A stretch of 49,229 nucleotides of DNA. Source: Flavobacterium croceum DSM 17960. Its GTDB lineage: Bacteria > Bacteroidota > Bacteroidia > Flavobacteriales > Flavobacteriaceae. Where the stretch lies: assembly GCF_002917885.1 (NCBI RefSeq), contig NZ_PQNY01000017.1, forward strand, positions 1-49,229, given 5' to 3'. A model generated the notes under the pieces. That model made no database searches and had not been told where the DNA came from. It worked only from the letters and a program-made list of their open reading frames with translations. Shown piece by piece: positions 1 through 9,287 of the stretch. Position 1 is the stretch's first letter; the number at the start of each line of letters is the position of its first letter. A program made the position numbers and the translations under genes.

Positions 1-3000
1 TTTACTTCAACAAGTAAATTGACAGTTCCTACCGATGTTCCTTTAAATTGCAGAGATGTAGAGCCAAGTGAAATTGGCGCATAAATTCCTAACTGCACAG
101 GGGTATTATTAGCAAGTACTTGTCCATTACCTGTAGAGCCTGATGCTACTGTATAGCGTACTTGATAGGTTATGCTATTATCAACGGCTATTTGCGAAAG
201 GAACACATTAAAATCTTTTTGCGTATTAACAAACAACGAACCATCGCCTGAAGTCGATAAATTAAAATCTTGCGCTGATAAAGTAATAGTTTTTGTTGTA
301 CTAACAGATTGTGGTGATGTATTGTTATTGGTTACTGTAAAGGTTATGTTGTGAGCTCCTGCTGTGGTTCCAAAGTACGAAGCTGAAAATGTTCCAGGTG
401 TTACCACTATAGGCTGTCCTGCTGTATAGGTAGTGCCATTATACGTTAGTGTTCCTCCACCTGTGGTTGTAAACTGCATCGTATACGATGTGGCTGATGT
501 ACCAGTTTGGTTAATATTAAAATTAATTGGTGTTGATGTGTTTACATAACCAGTATTAGATACTGGTGTAGCTGAAAATGTAAAGGAAGTTTCATTTACA
601 TTTATTGTTATAAGCTGACTGAGTTCTTGTAGAGTAACTACATTCCTTGCGTAGCACATTACTTTAATGGTTCCAAGAGAAGTACCTTTGAATATTTTAG
701 AGGAAGAACCTGTTGTGGTAGGATACCAAGTATTTACATTCAATAAATTACTTCCTTCATATATTTCGGCATTACCTTGTTGGAACACATATTTAAACTG
801 GTATGCCGTACCTGAATTATTTACCTCAGAAATATCAAAATTTAAGGGCGTTGATTCTCCTATGTAAATTCCATTATTTTGTGAAGCTCCGCTAAAAGTA
901 AAAGCGATATTGGTTACTTCAAAATTTAATGTTGAACTATGAATTACCCCGAAAGAATCGGTTACTTCAACTAAAACGTGAACAATACCAATAGAAGTAC
1001 CTTTAAACTGTAGAGAAGTTGAACCTGTAGAAATACTTGAAAATACTCCGTAATTTACAGGTTGGTTATTCAACCATATTTGACCAGTTCCAGTAGAACC
1101 TGAAGCTATAGAATAACGTACTTGGTAACTATTGGCTGTAGTTGATTGATTGTTTACATACACATAAAAATCTCTCATAGTATTTACAACAAGTGAACCA
1201 TCGCCTGAAGTGGAAACTGAAAAACCAGGAGAAGTAAAATTCATACTAACAGTATCTGAGAGCGAATTACTTGGATTTGTAGGATGTACAACGTTGAAAG
1301 TAACATTGTGAGTTCCTGCGCTATTTCCATTATATGTACCACTATAATTACCTGCATTCACATTAATAGGTTGTCCTGCTGTATAGGTAGTTCCATTATA
1401 GGTAAAAGTACCTGTACCTGTGGTGGTAAAAGTCATCACATATCCCCCATTTACACTACCTTGTTGCGTTAGCGTGAAATTTACACCGATTGATGTGTTT
1501 ATAGCTGATGTATTTACAGTATTAGAAGCATCAAAACTAAAAGTGCTTTGAGCTACATTTATTGTTATGAGTTGTTGAGCTTCTACAAGAGTTGTAGTAT
1601 TTCTAACTGTAAATAATACTTTAACTTCTCCTACAGCCGTTGCATTAAAGGTTCTTGAAAACGCACCTATATTAGCCTCATACCATGTATTGGCTGACAT
1701 AGTTGTAGAACCATTCAAAACATTACCTGTTCCTTGAGTAAAATGATATTTAATTTGATAGTTCGTTCCTGATGGAGCGCTTTCGGTTATATCAAAATTT
1801 ATTGGAGTGCTATCGCCATTGTACACAGTATTTAATTGTGAAGCTCCACTAAAAGTGTAGGTTACTCCTGTACTATTAAACACTACAGTTGAGGAATGTA
1901 TTACATTGAAATTATCTTTTACTTCAACTAAAATAGAGATAGTACCAACGGTTAATGCTTTAAACGTTAAATGCGTAGCCCCCGTATTAATGGTATTAAA
2001 TACGCCATATGGCAATAGGGTATTGTTTTGGTAAATTTCACCCGAGCCTGTAGAACCTGTTAAAACTGTATAGCGAACTTGATAGGTTGAAACGGAAGTA
2101 GTACTTAATTGAGTAAGATACACATAAAAATCTCTCATGGTATTGTTTACCATAGAACCATCACCCGAAGTGGAAATATTAAAGTCAGGAGAAGTTAGAG
2201 CGATAGATATAGATGATGATACACTTTGTGGTGGTAAATTATTATTTACAGTTGTAAACGAAACGTTATGCGTTCCTGTAGTACTTCCAATGTATGTTCC
2301 ATTAAATGAACCTGGAGTAACATTTATTGGCTGACCTGCTGTATAGGTAGTGCCATTGTACACAAATACGCCATTACCTGAAGTGGTAAAAGACATTACA
2401 TATGTTGTTGGAGCATTACCTTGTTGGGAAAGCATAAAGTTTACTGGAATGGCAGAAGAAACACTTCCTTGAGTTGCAGTGGTAGTGGCAGAGAATGAAA
2501 ATGCTGAAGAATTGGCATTAATTACGATTTCTTGAGTTGCCTCGACTTGAGTAGTTGTATTTCTTACAGTAAATAATATTTTAACTACTCCTGAGGTTGT
2601 AGCAGTAAAGGTTCTATTGAATGTACCTGTATTTACTGGGTAGTAAACGTTGGTAGACATTTCTGATGTGCCATTTAATATAGTACCATTTCCTTGTGTA
2701 AATTGATACTTCATTTCGTAGTTAGTATCAGAAAAAGCACTTTCAGTTATATTAAAGTTAAGCATTGAATTTTCGCCAATAAACAAAGAATTATATTGTG
2801 AAGCTCCGCTGAAAGTGTAAGCTATTCCTTGAACGTTAAAGACAACTGTTGAGGAATGTATAACGTTATTACTATCTTTAACTTCTACAAGAAGGTTTAC
2901 TGAACCAATTGAGGTTCCTTTAAAAACTAATGGTGTTGAACCTAAATTAATATTGTAAAATTCTCCGTAATTTAGAAGATTAGAGTTGTGATACACTTTA

Positions 3001-4193
3001 CCATTACCCGTAGAACCTGATACAATGGTATATCGAACTTGGTATGATACAGTACTATCAGGAACATTTTGAACTAAATACGTAAAAAAATCTTTTTGCG
3101 CATTTAAAAATAGTGTTCCATCGCCCGATGTGGATAGGTTAAATGATACATTTGATACCGTTATTGTCGCAGTCGCTGTATATTGCGCACCGTTGTTATC
3201 TTTTAAAACAAAGGTAAGGGTATGTGTTCCTGCAGTAGTTGGCTTATAGGTATAGGTAAAATTACCAGTATTTACAGCATTATAAACTCCTTGAGCTACT
3301 GAAGTTGTATTTGTATTTAGTAAATCTCCACTGCCTGAAGAAAGCACATAATTCATCAAATAAGTTGGATTTGTTGTTGTTACTTGAGGCGTTATGGTAA
3401 AATTTACAGGAATAATTTGATTTACCATACATTCAGGTTGGGTAACCGCTGTAAAAATTACAGGTACATTTGTAACTTCAACAGTAACAGACCTTGTAAT
3501 GGTATTTCCATCAGGAGCAGTGGCTATCGCTGTAATAACATGAGTACCTAATGTAGAGGGTTTATATTTTAACGATGTGTTTCCTAAATTAAAATCATGT
3601 TGAACCGCTTGTGCTAAATCAGTTCCATTTTTTGAAATAATTCCAGTTCCTCCAGACACTGTATACACAAATTTATATAGCGTTGTATTGTTTATTTGGT
3701 TGTTGGAATCTAATATTGTACTTGTTAAATCTATTGGAGTATTGATAAATGTAGAAGTAGTATTTAAAGCTAAATTAAAAACAAAAGGTTGAAAATTGAT
3801 TTTAATTTGAAACTCCCTTGTTTTAACAACTCCTTTTGAACTTTTAATTGTTATTCTAACAGTATGTATTCCTTCGGTTGTACCAACATATTGTAAAGGT
3901 GTGCTTAATGTGGGTAATGTATAATCGGAAGAAACACTACTTTGGACAAAGTGTCCTACAGATCCATTAAGGACCTCATAATACATTTTATAGGTTACCC
4001 CATCTACTTTTCTTGATGGAGATACAATCAACTGCCAATTTGAATTTACCCCCAAATACGCCTCAGTTGGTTTTACAACATCAAAATCAAAATCAAAGGT
4101 ATCTTGAACTTCTACATCTTTAGTACAGGCTATTATACCTATTATAAATAAGATGATAAATGCTAATTTATGTGTTACTTTATAATTTTTCAT
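1..4193 (-). CDS. Giant multi-domain Ig-like lipoprotein, N-terminal part (runs off the window)
   Basis: The ATG at 4193 opens an uninterrupted frame of about 1397 codons to base 1. Residues 1-22 are a lipoprotein signal with lipobox IIAC, followed by an acidic stretch, so the mature protein should be membrane-anchored and probably surface-exposed. Then come three diverged Ig-like domains (the third, with the motif FTAVTQPECMVNQ, is about 75% identical to the small gene at 4227-4652) and a repeating A-B-C trio: A contains STSGDG and VRYT.ASGSTG, B contains NF.ITES and MKY.F.QG, C contains FTTTG and YNGTTYTAGQPI. Three full trios and part of a fourth A are present. The pattern resembles the single domain of TraQ (DUF3872), known at the end of CTnDOT-type tra operons. 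The gene starts 33 bp after the one-domain gene. The C-terminal part is probably 46425-49229. An adhesion, mating-pair or surface-coat role is inference. Confidence 0.85.
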   Translation of the reverse strand, partial: MKNYKVTHKLAFIILFIIGIIACTKDVEVQDTFDFDFDVVKPTEAYLGVNSNWQLIVSPSRKVDGVTYKMYYEVLNGSVGHFVQSSVSSDYTLPTLSTPLQYVGTTEGIHTVRITIKSSKGVVKTREFQIKINFQPFVFNLALNTTSTFINTPIDLTSTILDSNNQINNTTLYKFVYTVSGGTGIISKNGTDLAQAVQHDFNLGNTSLKYKPSTLGTHVITAIATAPDGNTITRSVTVEVTNVPVIFTAVTQPECMVNQIIPVNFTITPQVTTTNPTYLMNYVLSSGSGDLLNTNTTSVAQGVYNAVNTGNFTYTYKPTTAGTHTLTFVLKDNNGAQYTATATITVSNVSFNLSTSGDGTLFLNAQKDFFTYLVQNVPDSTVSYQVRYTIVSGSTGNGKVYHNSNLLNYGEFYNINLGSTPLVFKGTSIGSVNLLVEVKDSNNVIHSSTVVFNVQGIAYTFSGASQYNSLFIGENSMLNFNITESAFSDTNYEMKYQFTQGNGTILNGTSEMSTNVYYPVNTGTFNRTFTATTSGVVKILFTVRNTTTQVEATQEIVINANSSAFSFSATTTATQGSVSSAIPVNFMLSQQGNAPTTYVMSFTTSGNGVFVYNGTTYTAGQPINVTPGSFNGTYIGSTTGTHNVSFTTVNNNLPPQSVSSSISIALTSPDFNISTSGDGSMVNNTMRDFYVYLTQLSTTSVSTYQVRYTVLTGSTGSGEIYQNNTLLPYGVFNTINTGATHLTFKALTVGTISILVEVKDNFNVIHSSTVVFNSTGVTYTFSGASQLNTVYNGDSTPINFDITESAPSGTNYQIKYHFTQGTGNVLNGSTTMSANTWYEANIGAFSRTFNATAVGEVKVLFTVRNTTTLVEAQQLITINVAQSTFSFDASNTVNTSAINTSIGVNFTLTQQGSVNGGYVMTFTTTGTGTFTYNGTTYTAGQPINVNAGNYSGTYNGNSAGTHNVTFNVVHPTNPSNSLSDTVSMNFTSPGFSVSTSGDGSLVVNTMRDFYVYVNNQSTTANSYQVRYSIASGSTGTGQIWLNNQPVNYGVFSSISTGSTSLQFKGTSIGIVHVLVEVTDSFGVIHSSTLNFEVTNIAFTFSGASQNNGIYIGESTPLNFDISEVNNSGTAYQFKYVFQQGNAEIYEGSNLLNVNTWYPTTTGSSSKIFKGTSLGTIKVMCYARNVVTLQELSQLITINVNETSFTFSATPVSNTGYVNTSTPINFNINQTGTSATSYTMQFTTTGGGTLTYNGTTYTAGQPIVVTPGTFSASYFGTTAGAHNITFTVTNNNTSPQSVSTTKTITLSAQDFNLSTSGDGSLFVNTQKDFNVFLSQIAVDNSITYQVRYTVASGSTGNGQVLANNTPVQLGIYAPISLGSTSLQFKGTSVGTVNLLVEV
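240..3150 (-). repeat. Tandem coding super-repeat, unit about 957 bp (three Ig-like domains)
   Basis: The block encoding STSGDG (plus-strand form near CCATCGCCTGAAG) recurs at about 236, 1191, 2151 and 3114, intervals of 955-963 bp. Each unit encodes domains A, B and C of about 106 residues each. The units have diverged individually, so this is an older expansion kept in frame rather than a fresh duplication. Confidence 0.85.
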
Positions 4194-4226
4194 AATTCTT
4201 TTTTTATTATAGTATTCTAAAATATT

Positions 4227-4652
4227 CTAGCTTGATACCGTTATAGTCACTGTCGCTGTATAAATAGCTCCGTTACTATCCATTAATTTAAAGGTAAGGG
4301 TATGCGTTCCTGCTGTAGTTGGATAGTAGGTATATGTAAAATTTCCTATAGTTACATCATCATAAACCCCTTGAGGTAGTATAGTTGAATTTAAATCGAT
4401 TAAATATCCAGTGCCTGATGATAGGACGTAGTTCATCAAATATGTGGTGTTTGAAGTTGTTACTGGAGGTGTTAATGTAAAATTTATTGGTATTGACTGA
4501 TTTACCATACATTCTGCTTGAGTAACCGCTGTAAAAATTACAGGCTCATTTGTAACTTCATTTTGGACTTCATCATTTTCAGTACAGGCTACTATGCTTA
4601 GTATAAATAAGATGATAAATGCTAATTTATGTGTTACTTTATAATTTTTCAT
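4227..4652 (-). CDS. One-domain TraQ-like lipoprotein
   Basis: A 141-residue lipoprotein: signal peptide with lipobox SIVAC (Cys at about residue 23), an acidic linker (TENDE), then one Ig-like domain with YLMNYVLSSGTG and GTHTLTFKLMDSNG. Length, lipobox and position right after traO fit TraQ (DUF3872) of Bacteroidota conjugative elements, whose role is poorly known. The domain is close to the third domain of the giant protein encoded next, and the signal-peptide DNA is identical over 42 bp in both genes (4152-4193 and 4611-4652), showing that one arose by duplication of the other. It starts 17 bp after traO ends. The TraQ assignment is from pattern and context only. Confidence 0.7.
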   Translation of the reverse strand: MKNYKVTHKLAFIILFILSIVACTENDEVQNEVTNEPVIFTAVTQAECMVNQSIPINFTLTPPVTTSNTTYLMNYVLSSGTGYLIDLNSTILPQGVYDDVTIGNFTYTYYPTTAGTHTLTFKLMDSNGAIYTATVTITVSS

Positions 4653-4668
4653 ATAGTTTTTTTTATAA

Positions 4669-5202
4669 TTAATAATCTAAAAATATTCTACATCCAACTC
4701 CCATATAAGGAAAAAACTTACCTATATCACTATTGAAGTGATAGTATTCATTAGCTTTTACAACAAATGAAAGTCTATCATTTAAATAAAAATCTGCATC
4801 TACTCCTGCGAAGACGCCGTGAATGAATTTTTGTTTGGAAACAATAACCTCCCCAGTTGATAATTCATTGGATCCGTTATTGATGCTTTCGTAACCGAAG
4901 CTCCCCCCTGCTCCTACTGTAATTTTTATAGCTTCAGACCTATTTTTTAAAGCTAAGAAATACATACCAGCATTAAAAGTAAATTCATTGTATGGTATTT
5001 TATAGGACTTACTTTTAGCTGATGTAAATAAAATACTTCCTTGAATAAAGGAACTTTGATATCTATTATAATAATAATTATAGGACAGCATTCCTGCAAA
5101 TCCATTTTGCGTAAGACCACCTGATACAGCAATAGCTGCATCTTGTGCTCTTGTTTGAAATGTAATTATACATATCAAGAATATGATAAACTTTATTTTC
5201 AT
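4669..5202 (-). CDS. traO: Conjugative transfer protein TraO-like
   Basis: A 177-residue exported protein with a signal peptide ending TRAQ (residues 1-20), followed by alternating beta-strand-like sequence (AIAVSGGLTQNGFAGMLSY, FAGVDADFYLND, FFPYMGVGCRIF) of the kind seen in small outer-membrane beta-barrels. This matches the TraO family of CTnDOT-type elements in length, style and position after traN. It probably sits in the outer membrane next to the core complex. It directly abuts traN and is followed 17 bp later by the TraQ-like lipoprotein. Its exact role in the family is not established. Confidence 0.75.
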   Translation of the reverse strand: MKIKFIIFLICIITFQTRAQDAAIAVSGGLTQNGFAGMLSYNYYYNRYQSSFIQGSILFTSAKSKSYKIPYNEFTFNAGMYFLALKNRSEAIKITVGAGGSFGYESINNGSNELSTGEVIVSKQKFIHGVFAGVDADFYLNDRLSFVVKANEYYHFNSDIGKFFPYMGVGCRIFLDY

Positions 5203-6120
5203 TTATTTAGAATTAGGGTTGTTAATGTATTGGTTAGGAATAACAAGTTCCAAATCTCTTTCTCCAGTAAGTTCAGAAAACTTAATTTGGAGTTGTTTTT
5301 CTTTATTTATTGTAAATTTATTAACTACAATTATATAGTCTGAAGATGAATTAGGTAGTGCATTTGCATATTCTTTGTATATCGTTATTGGCTCAATAGG
5401 TATGGTTTGAGTTGATGTTTTTTTATACGAATTACTAGCAACAATATTTATTTCAATTGTATCAATTTGATAAGTAACAGAACTTGAATTTTCAAGTTTT
5501 AGATAAAAAAACAAGTTTCCACCATTATCGTTAAAAATATTATATAGATGTAATTTTACACCAGTGGCTTCGCTATAATATCTTTTATAATACCTTCCTT
5601 TTTCAATTATAAACTTATACAATTCATTAGTTTCATTTGCTCTAGTACTTTCATTCTTTCTTTCAATTGTTTTTGCCTCTGCATTATAATCATTAACACT
5701 AATATTTTTTGAAACTAGATTATTATTTTCTTTTTTTTCCCCTTCTGTATTTGTAGTATCTCCATTCATATTACCTATCTTATCTGATAAAGACATGAAG
5801 TAATTGAGTTTCTGTAAATCCTCAGAATATCTTACAATAAAAGAATAAACATTACCCTCAATTGTAGTAACCAATAAGTTGGTTTCAGGACCTTGTGTAC
5901 CTCTTAATATTCCAAGTTTTGTTTTTGTTTCATCACTAAAAGCAAATTCGTAGTTATCTTTACCTAAAACACCACTTTCTATTGGCGTTGGAAAAAATAA
6001 ATTTGTATTTTTTGATGAACTTACATAAACAATTATGTTATTTTCTTTATCTTTTTCTAGTTGAGCCATTGCTTGACCAAAAACAAATAACAAACAAAAG
6101 GGAAAAAATAGTTTTAACAT
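5203..6120 (-). CDS. traN: Conjugative transfer protein TraN-like (VirB9-type, DUF4138)
   Basis: A 305-residue protein with a cleavable signal peptide (to QAMAQ, about residue 20). An N-terminal beta-rich part contains the phrase TNLFFPTPI, typical of Bacteroidota TraN proteins that read the outer-membrane channel signal. A charged linker (about 120-160) precedes a C-terminal beta domain beginning FIIEKGRYYKR. Counterparts of VirB9 form the outer ring of the secretion channel with TraM (VirB10-like). It lies 3 bp from traM and abuts traO, so all are cotranscribed and probably translationally coupled. Confidence 0.85.
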   Translation of the reverse strand: MLKLFFPFCLLFVFGQAMAQLEKDKENNIIVYVSSSKNTNLFFPTPIESGVLGKDNYEFAFSDETKTKLGILRGTQGPETNLLVTTIEGNVYSFIVRYSEDLQKLNYFMSLSDKIGNMNGDTTNTEGEKKENNNLVSKNISVNDYNAEAKTIERKNESTRANETNELYKFIIEKGRYYKRYYSEATGVKLHLYNIFNDNGGNLFFYLKLENSSSVTYQIDTIEINIVASNSYKKTSTQTIPIEPITIYKEYANALPNSSSDYIIVVNKFTINKEKQLQIKFSELTGERDLELVIPNQYINNPNSK

Positions 6121-6123
6121 ATT

Positions 6124-7089
6124 TTAATATATTTTTAATATTAATCTGTAATTATTCAACAACAATACCTTTTTTTCTGTAGTTTTCTTTTTAAACATTT
6201 TTTTTATCGTATTGCCTCCAGGTATTCTACTTACATTAATATCATCAGATATTTCATCTTGTACACCTTTATTTGCATCTTCTACCACAGAATTTTTAAC
6301 ATATACACCTTCTCCCCCATCTTGCGCATCAAATACAACGATTTTCATTCTATCATTGTTTATGTTAGAAACATCAATTATTAATCTATTATCTCTAAAA
6401 CTCGCAAAACCATACAGGTATGTATTGGCTTTATATGTTTTATTATTTATGGTACAATCTTTAGAAAGCATCATGGTTATTCTATCTCCGTATTTTACAT
6501 TTTGGTCACCTTTTATGACAGCCAAAATTTTATCATCAAATTGAACTTCAGTTTTATTTTTTTTAAAAAATGAATTTAAATTATTGTTTTTAACTGGGAT
6601 ATTGTTGCTTTGCTCTACATATTGAATTTTTGGTTCAGCACTTACATATTCATCTCTTGCTGTAGAACTATTTGTTTCTCTTGGTTTACTACTAATTCTT
6701 CTTCTACTAGCTTGCTCTTTTTCTAATTTTTTAAGCATTATATCTAATTTATCATTTGTTGTACTTGTTTGATAAACAGAATTTGGCTTGGTTGGAGAAG
6801 AAGTAGTAGAGGAAACAGAAACATCTTCTATACTTAAATCTGTATTATAATTTTGGTCCGTTTCTTGACTTCTTTTATAATTTTCTAACTCTTGATAAGT
6901 TGAAAGTTTATCATTGCTTAAAGCTGTTGAATCAGAACTTGGCAATGAAGTGTCTAACAATTGTTTGTTTTCAACTTTTGTAGCTTCTGGAGTCATTGCA
7001 TTGGCGACAAAAACTAAAGCAACTATTGCAATTGGAGCAATAAACATGAGTTTTTTATTTTTCTGTAAAAATTCATTTATTGATTTCAT
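6124..7089 (-). CDS. traM: Conjugative transfer protein TraM-like (VirB10-type)
   Basis: A 321-residue inner-membrane-anchored protein: a short cytoplasmic N-terminus (QKNKKLMF), one membrane helix at about residues 14-32 (APIAIVALVFVANAM), a long polar, low-complexity periplasmic linker, and a C-terminal domain from about residue 185 with ILAVIKGDQNVKYGDRITM and RLIIDVSNI. This is the usual architecture of TraM, which spans the periplasm and links the inner complex to TraN. The start overlaps the end of traK by 17 bp, suggesting translational coupling. Confidence 0.87.
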   Translation of the reverse strand: MKSINEFLQKNKKLMFIAPIAIVALVFVANAMTPEATKVENKQLLDTSLPSSDSTALSNDKLSTYQELENYKRSQETDQNYNTDLSIEDVSVSSTTSSPTKPNSVYQTSTTNDKLDIMLKKLEKEQASRRRISSKPRETNSSTARDEYVSAEPKIQYVEQSNNIPVKNNNLNSFFKKNKTEVQFDDKILAVIKGDQNVKYGDRITMMLSKDCTINNKTYKANTYLYGFASFRDNRLIIDVSNINNDRMKIVVFDAQDGGEGVYVKNSVVEDANKGVQDEISDDINVSRIPGGNTIKKMFKKKTTEKKVLLLNNYRLILKIY

Positions 7090-7690
7090 TTATTGTTTCG
7101 TTATTTTTTATTAAGTAATTTTCAATTAGTAATCCATGTGGATTATCATCAGTTCTACTTGTTTGTCTAATCCTACACTCAGCTATTAAATTTTTAAAAA
7201 CTATTTTTGAGGAACGTTCAAGTTTTTGCTTGGCAAAAATCTTACAATAATAGATATTATTATTTTGTTGTAATGATATTGAATCTAAATAAAACCTTGA
7301 AGAAATAGCTCCCTCTATCATTTTATGATAATACATACTTTCATTCCTTGAGGACTCTAATTGTCTACCTGTATCATCGATAAGATTTAAGGCTTTGGTT
7401 ACTCTTTTTTTGATATCTTGAGGATCAGGATCAAGATTGAAAAAAAATTCATGAAACATTGTAACATGACTTTTAATTTCTGCTTTTACATTATCCAATA
7501 GGTTTCTACTTCTAACGAGCTCTAAAGCATTTCCGTTATTAAGTAAATACACTTTATCCTTACTTTTCTCAACCAGACTCATTGAATAAAAATAAACGGA
7601 TATGCTAAACACAAAGCAAATAAGAATAACTGCAATTCCGAATATTCGAAAAGTTTTGATTGAGTAATCTAAATTTTTTAATTCTTTCAT
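7073..7690 (-). CDS. traK: Conjugative transfer protein TraK-like (VirB8-type)
   Basis: A 205-residue protein with a cytoplasmic N-terminus, one membrane helix at about 15-37 (IFGIAVILICFVFSISVYFY), and a periplasmic domain containing RSRNLLDNVKAEIKSHVTMFHEFFFNLDPD. That order and phrase style are typical of TraK of Bacteroidota elements, a VirB8-like assembly factor of the inner-membrane complex. It lies between traJ and traM as in CTnDOT. The 17-bp overlap with traM and 3-bp gap to traJ indicate one transcript. Confidence 0.87.
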   Translation of the reverse strand: MKELKNLDYSIKTFRIFGIAVILICFVFSISVYFYSMSLVEKSKDKVYLLNNGNALELVRSRNLLDNVKAEIKSHVTMFHEFFFNLDPDPQDIKKRVTKALNLIDDTGRQLESSRNESMYYHKMIEGAISSRFYLDSISLQQNNNIYYCKIFAKQKLERSSKIVFKNLIAECRIRQTSRTDDNPHGLLIENYLIKNNETINEINK

Positions 7691-7693
7691 GTT

Positions 7694-8662
7694 TTATGAA
7701 TTTGGTCCTTTCATTAAATTTTTAGCTGCACTTTGGACATAATTAACTGTTGATTGTTGTGCTTTTGATGCAAAATTACCCATTGAAGCAGATATAAGCC
7801 AATTGGCTATTGTAGGAATTTGTGTATAGGCTAAAATACAAGATATTGCCATTAAGTTTATTAGAGCAGTACTAGCAATTGTTTGATCCATTACAGAGGC
7901 GTTTGTTATGCCTTGGTATGAAAAAAGTTTTGCTAAAACACTGTCTAATATATAACCAATAGGTAACCATAAATAAACATTAATGTATTTTTGAAGCCAT
8001 TGGTAAAACGAATTTTCAAATCCAGGATACATGGATATAGCTATAACAAAAATGCCGAACATTGATAATATAATCAAAATAAAAGTTCTAATAATATTTA
8101 ATATGACAAGTGCTATACTCGCAATAAAACACAGCACATTAAATATAGCATTGTAAATGTAACTGGAAAACATATCCGAAGTATCAGCACTAGAGGTTTG
8201 ATTTAATATACTTTCTGAATCAGGATTTCCTGAACCTGCATTGTTCATACCTGCTTGATTTAAAGCATCATTAACTTCTGCTTGATATTCTTCATTGGTT
8301 GATGTTGTGCTTTGGCTAGTGTCTCCACCCTCGATAACTGTTGCAAATATATTATTTGTATCTTGTGTTTGTGCTTGAGAAACACTTTTAATTCCCTCAG
8401 TCATTAATTCTAATGGTTTATTTATTAAACCAACAAACGTTCCATAGAATGAAATTCCAAATGAAACTAATACCACTTTTATAACAAAGCTATTGATAGA
8501 ACCATCAACATCGCCCTCCATTTGAATTTTACGAAATGTAACAAATGAAACAATAAGCGCTCCTAAACCAGCAATTAATTTAGCATACATTAAAAAATTA
8601 CTGGTTGAATTTAAAAAATCCGTTAGTATAGCATTTAAAAAACTATTTATATTATCTACCAT
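7694..8662 (-). CDS. traJ: Conjugative transfer protein TraJ-like (VirB6-type membrane channel)
   Basis: A 322-residue polytopic inner-membrane protein. Hydrophobic segments are visible at about 18-45, 60-80, a block near 165-210 (ICFIASIALVILNIIRTFILIILSMFGIFVIAISMYPG split over two helices) and 260-285. A hydrophilic loop rich in Ser, Thr, Asn and Gln lies between residues 100 and 160. The phrase GFENSFYQWLQKYINVYLWLPI is characteristic of TraJ. VirB6-like proteins form part of the inner-membrane translocation pore. It sits between traI and traK with gaps of 3 bp on each side. Confidence 0.88.
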   Translation of the reverse strand: MVDNINSFLNAILTDFLNSTSNFLMYAKLIAGLGALIVSFVTFRKIQMEGDVDGSINSFVIKVVLVSFGISFYGTFVGLINKPLELMTEGIKSVSQAQTQDTNNIFATVIEGGDTSQSTTSTNEEYQAEVNDALNQAGMNNAGSGNPDSESILNQTSSADTSDMFSSYIYNAIFNVLCFIASIALVILNIIRTFILIILSMFGIFVIAISMYPGFENSFYQWLQKYINVYLWLPIGYILDSVLAKLFSYQGITNASVMDQTIASTALINLMAISCILAYTQIPTIANWLISASMGNFASKAQQSTVNYVQSAAKNLMKGPNS

Positions 8663-8665
8663 AAT

Positions 8666-9268
8666 CTATCTTTTAGTATCATTGTATAATTTATTTACGG
8701 TTCTAGTATTATTCTTTTTTTGTTTAACATTATTGACAGATGATTTTAGTTTCTGAAAAAAATAGATGATTATATTGTTTTGCCTATTGACTTCTTTTAG
8801 TGTTTCATTCAATATGTTTAATCGCTCAGCATCTGTCATTTTATAATTTCCTGTTGTCACAACATCAGTGGCTTTATCTAAAGCATCTAAACCTTTATTT
8901 GCTAAAATATAAAAGGCATCTATTAATTTTATTTTTTCTTCTGTAGAAATAAGGCTTTGCTGATAAATGTAATTTACTGCTGTTTCAACATTGTTATTCA
9001 TATTACTTAAAGTTGTAATGAGTTTTTGAATTTCCATACCTGTTGATATGACATCAGAAACCATTTCCACATCATCACGCATTTCATTGTATTTTTCTTT
9101 TAATATCGTAAGCTCTTTCAACATAGCTGTTGTTTTAGCCAAAGTTTGAGCAGCAGTAGCTTTAGTTTCAACAGCAGTTGCATTTGCCGATGCATCATAT
9201 ACAGCCATTTGTGAGAACATTGATTGAACACAAAGAATGCTTAGCAGTGTTAAGATTTGTTTTTTCAT
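8666..9268 (-). CDS. traI: Conjugative transfer protein TraI-like (VirB5-type, DUF4141)
   Basis: A 200-residue exported helical protein. The signal peptide ends near SMFSQ (residue 20), followed by an Ala/Thr-rich helix, a long heptad-like region (TILKEKYNEMRDDVEMVSDVI) and a charged tail. It fits the TraI/DUF4141 family between traG and traJ; such proteins are thought to be minor pilus or periplasmic components analogous to VirB5. Starts 19 bp after traG ends. Confidence 0.8.
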   Translation of the reverse strand: MKKQILTLLSILCVQSMFSQMAVYDASANATAVETKATAAQTLAKTTAMLKELTILKEKYNEMRDDVEMVSDVISTGMEIQKLITTLSNMNNNVETAVNYIYQQSLISTEEKIKLIDAFYILANKGLDALDKATDVVTTGNYKMTDAERLNILNETLKEVNRQNNIIIYFFQKLKSSVNNVKQKKNNTRTVNKLYNDTKR

Positions 9269-9287
9269 ATTTTTGGGTTTAAAGATT

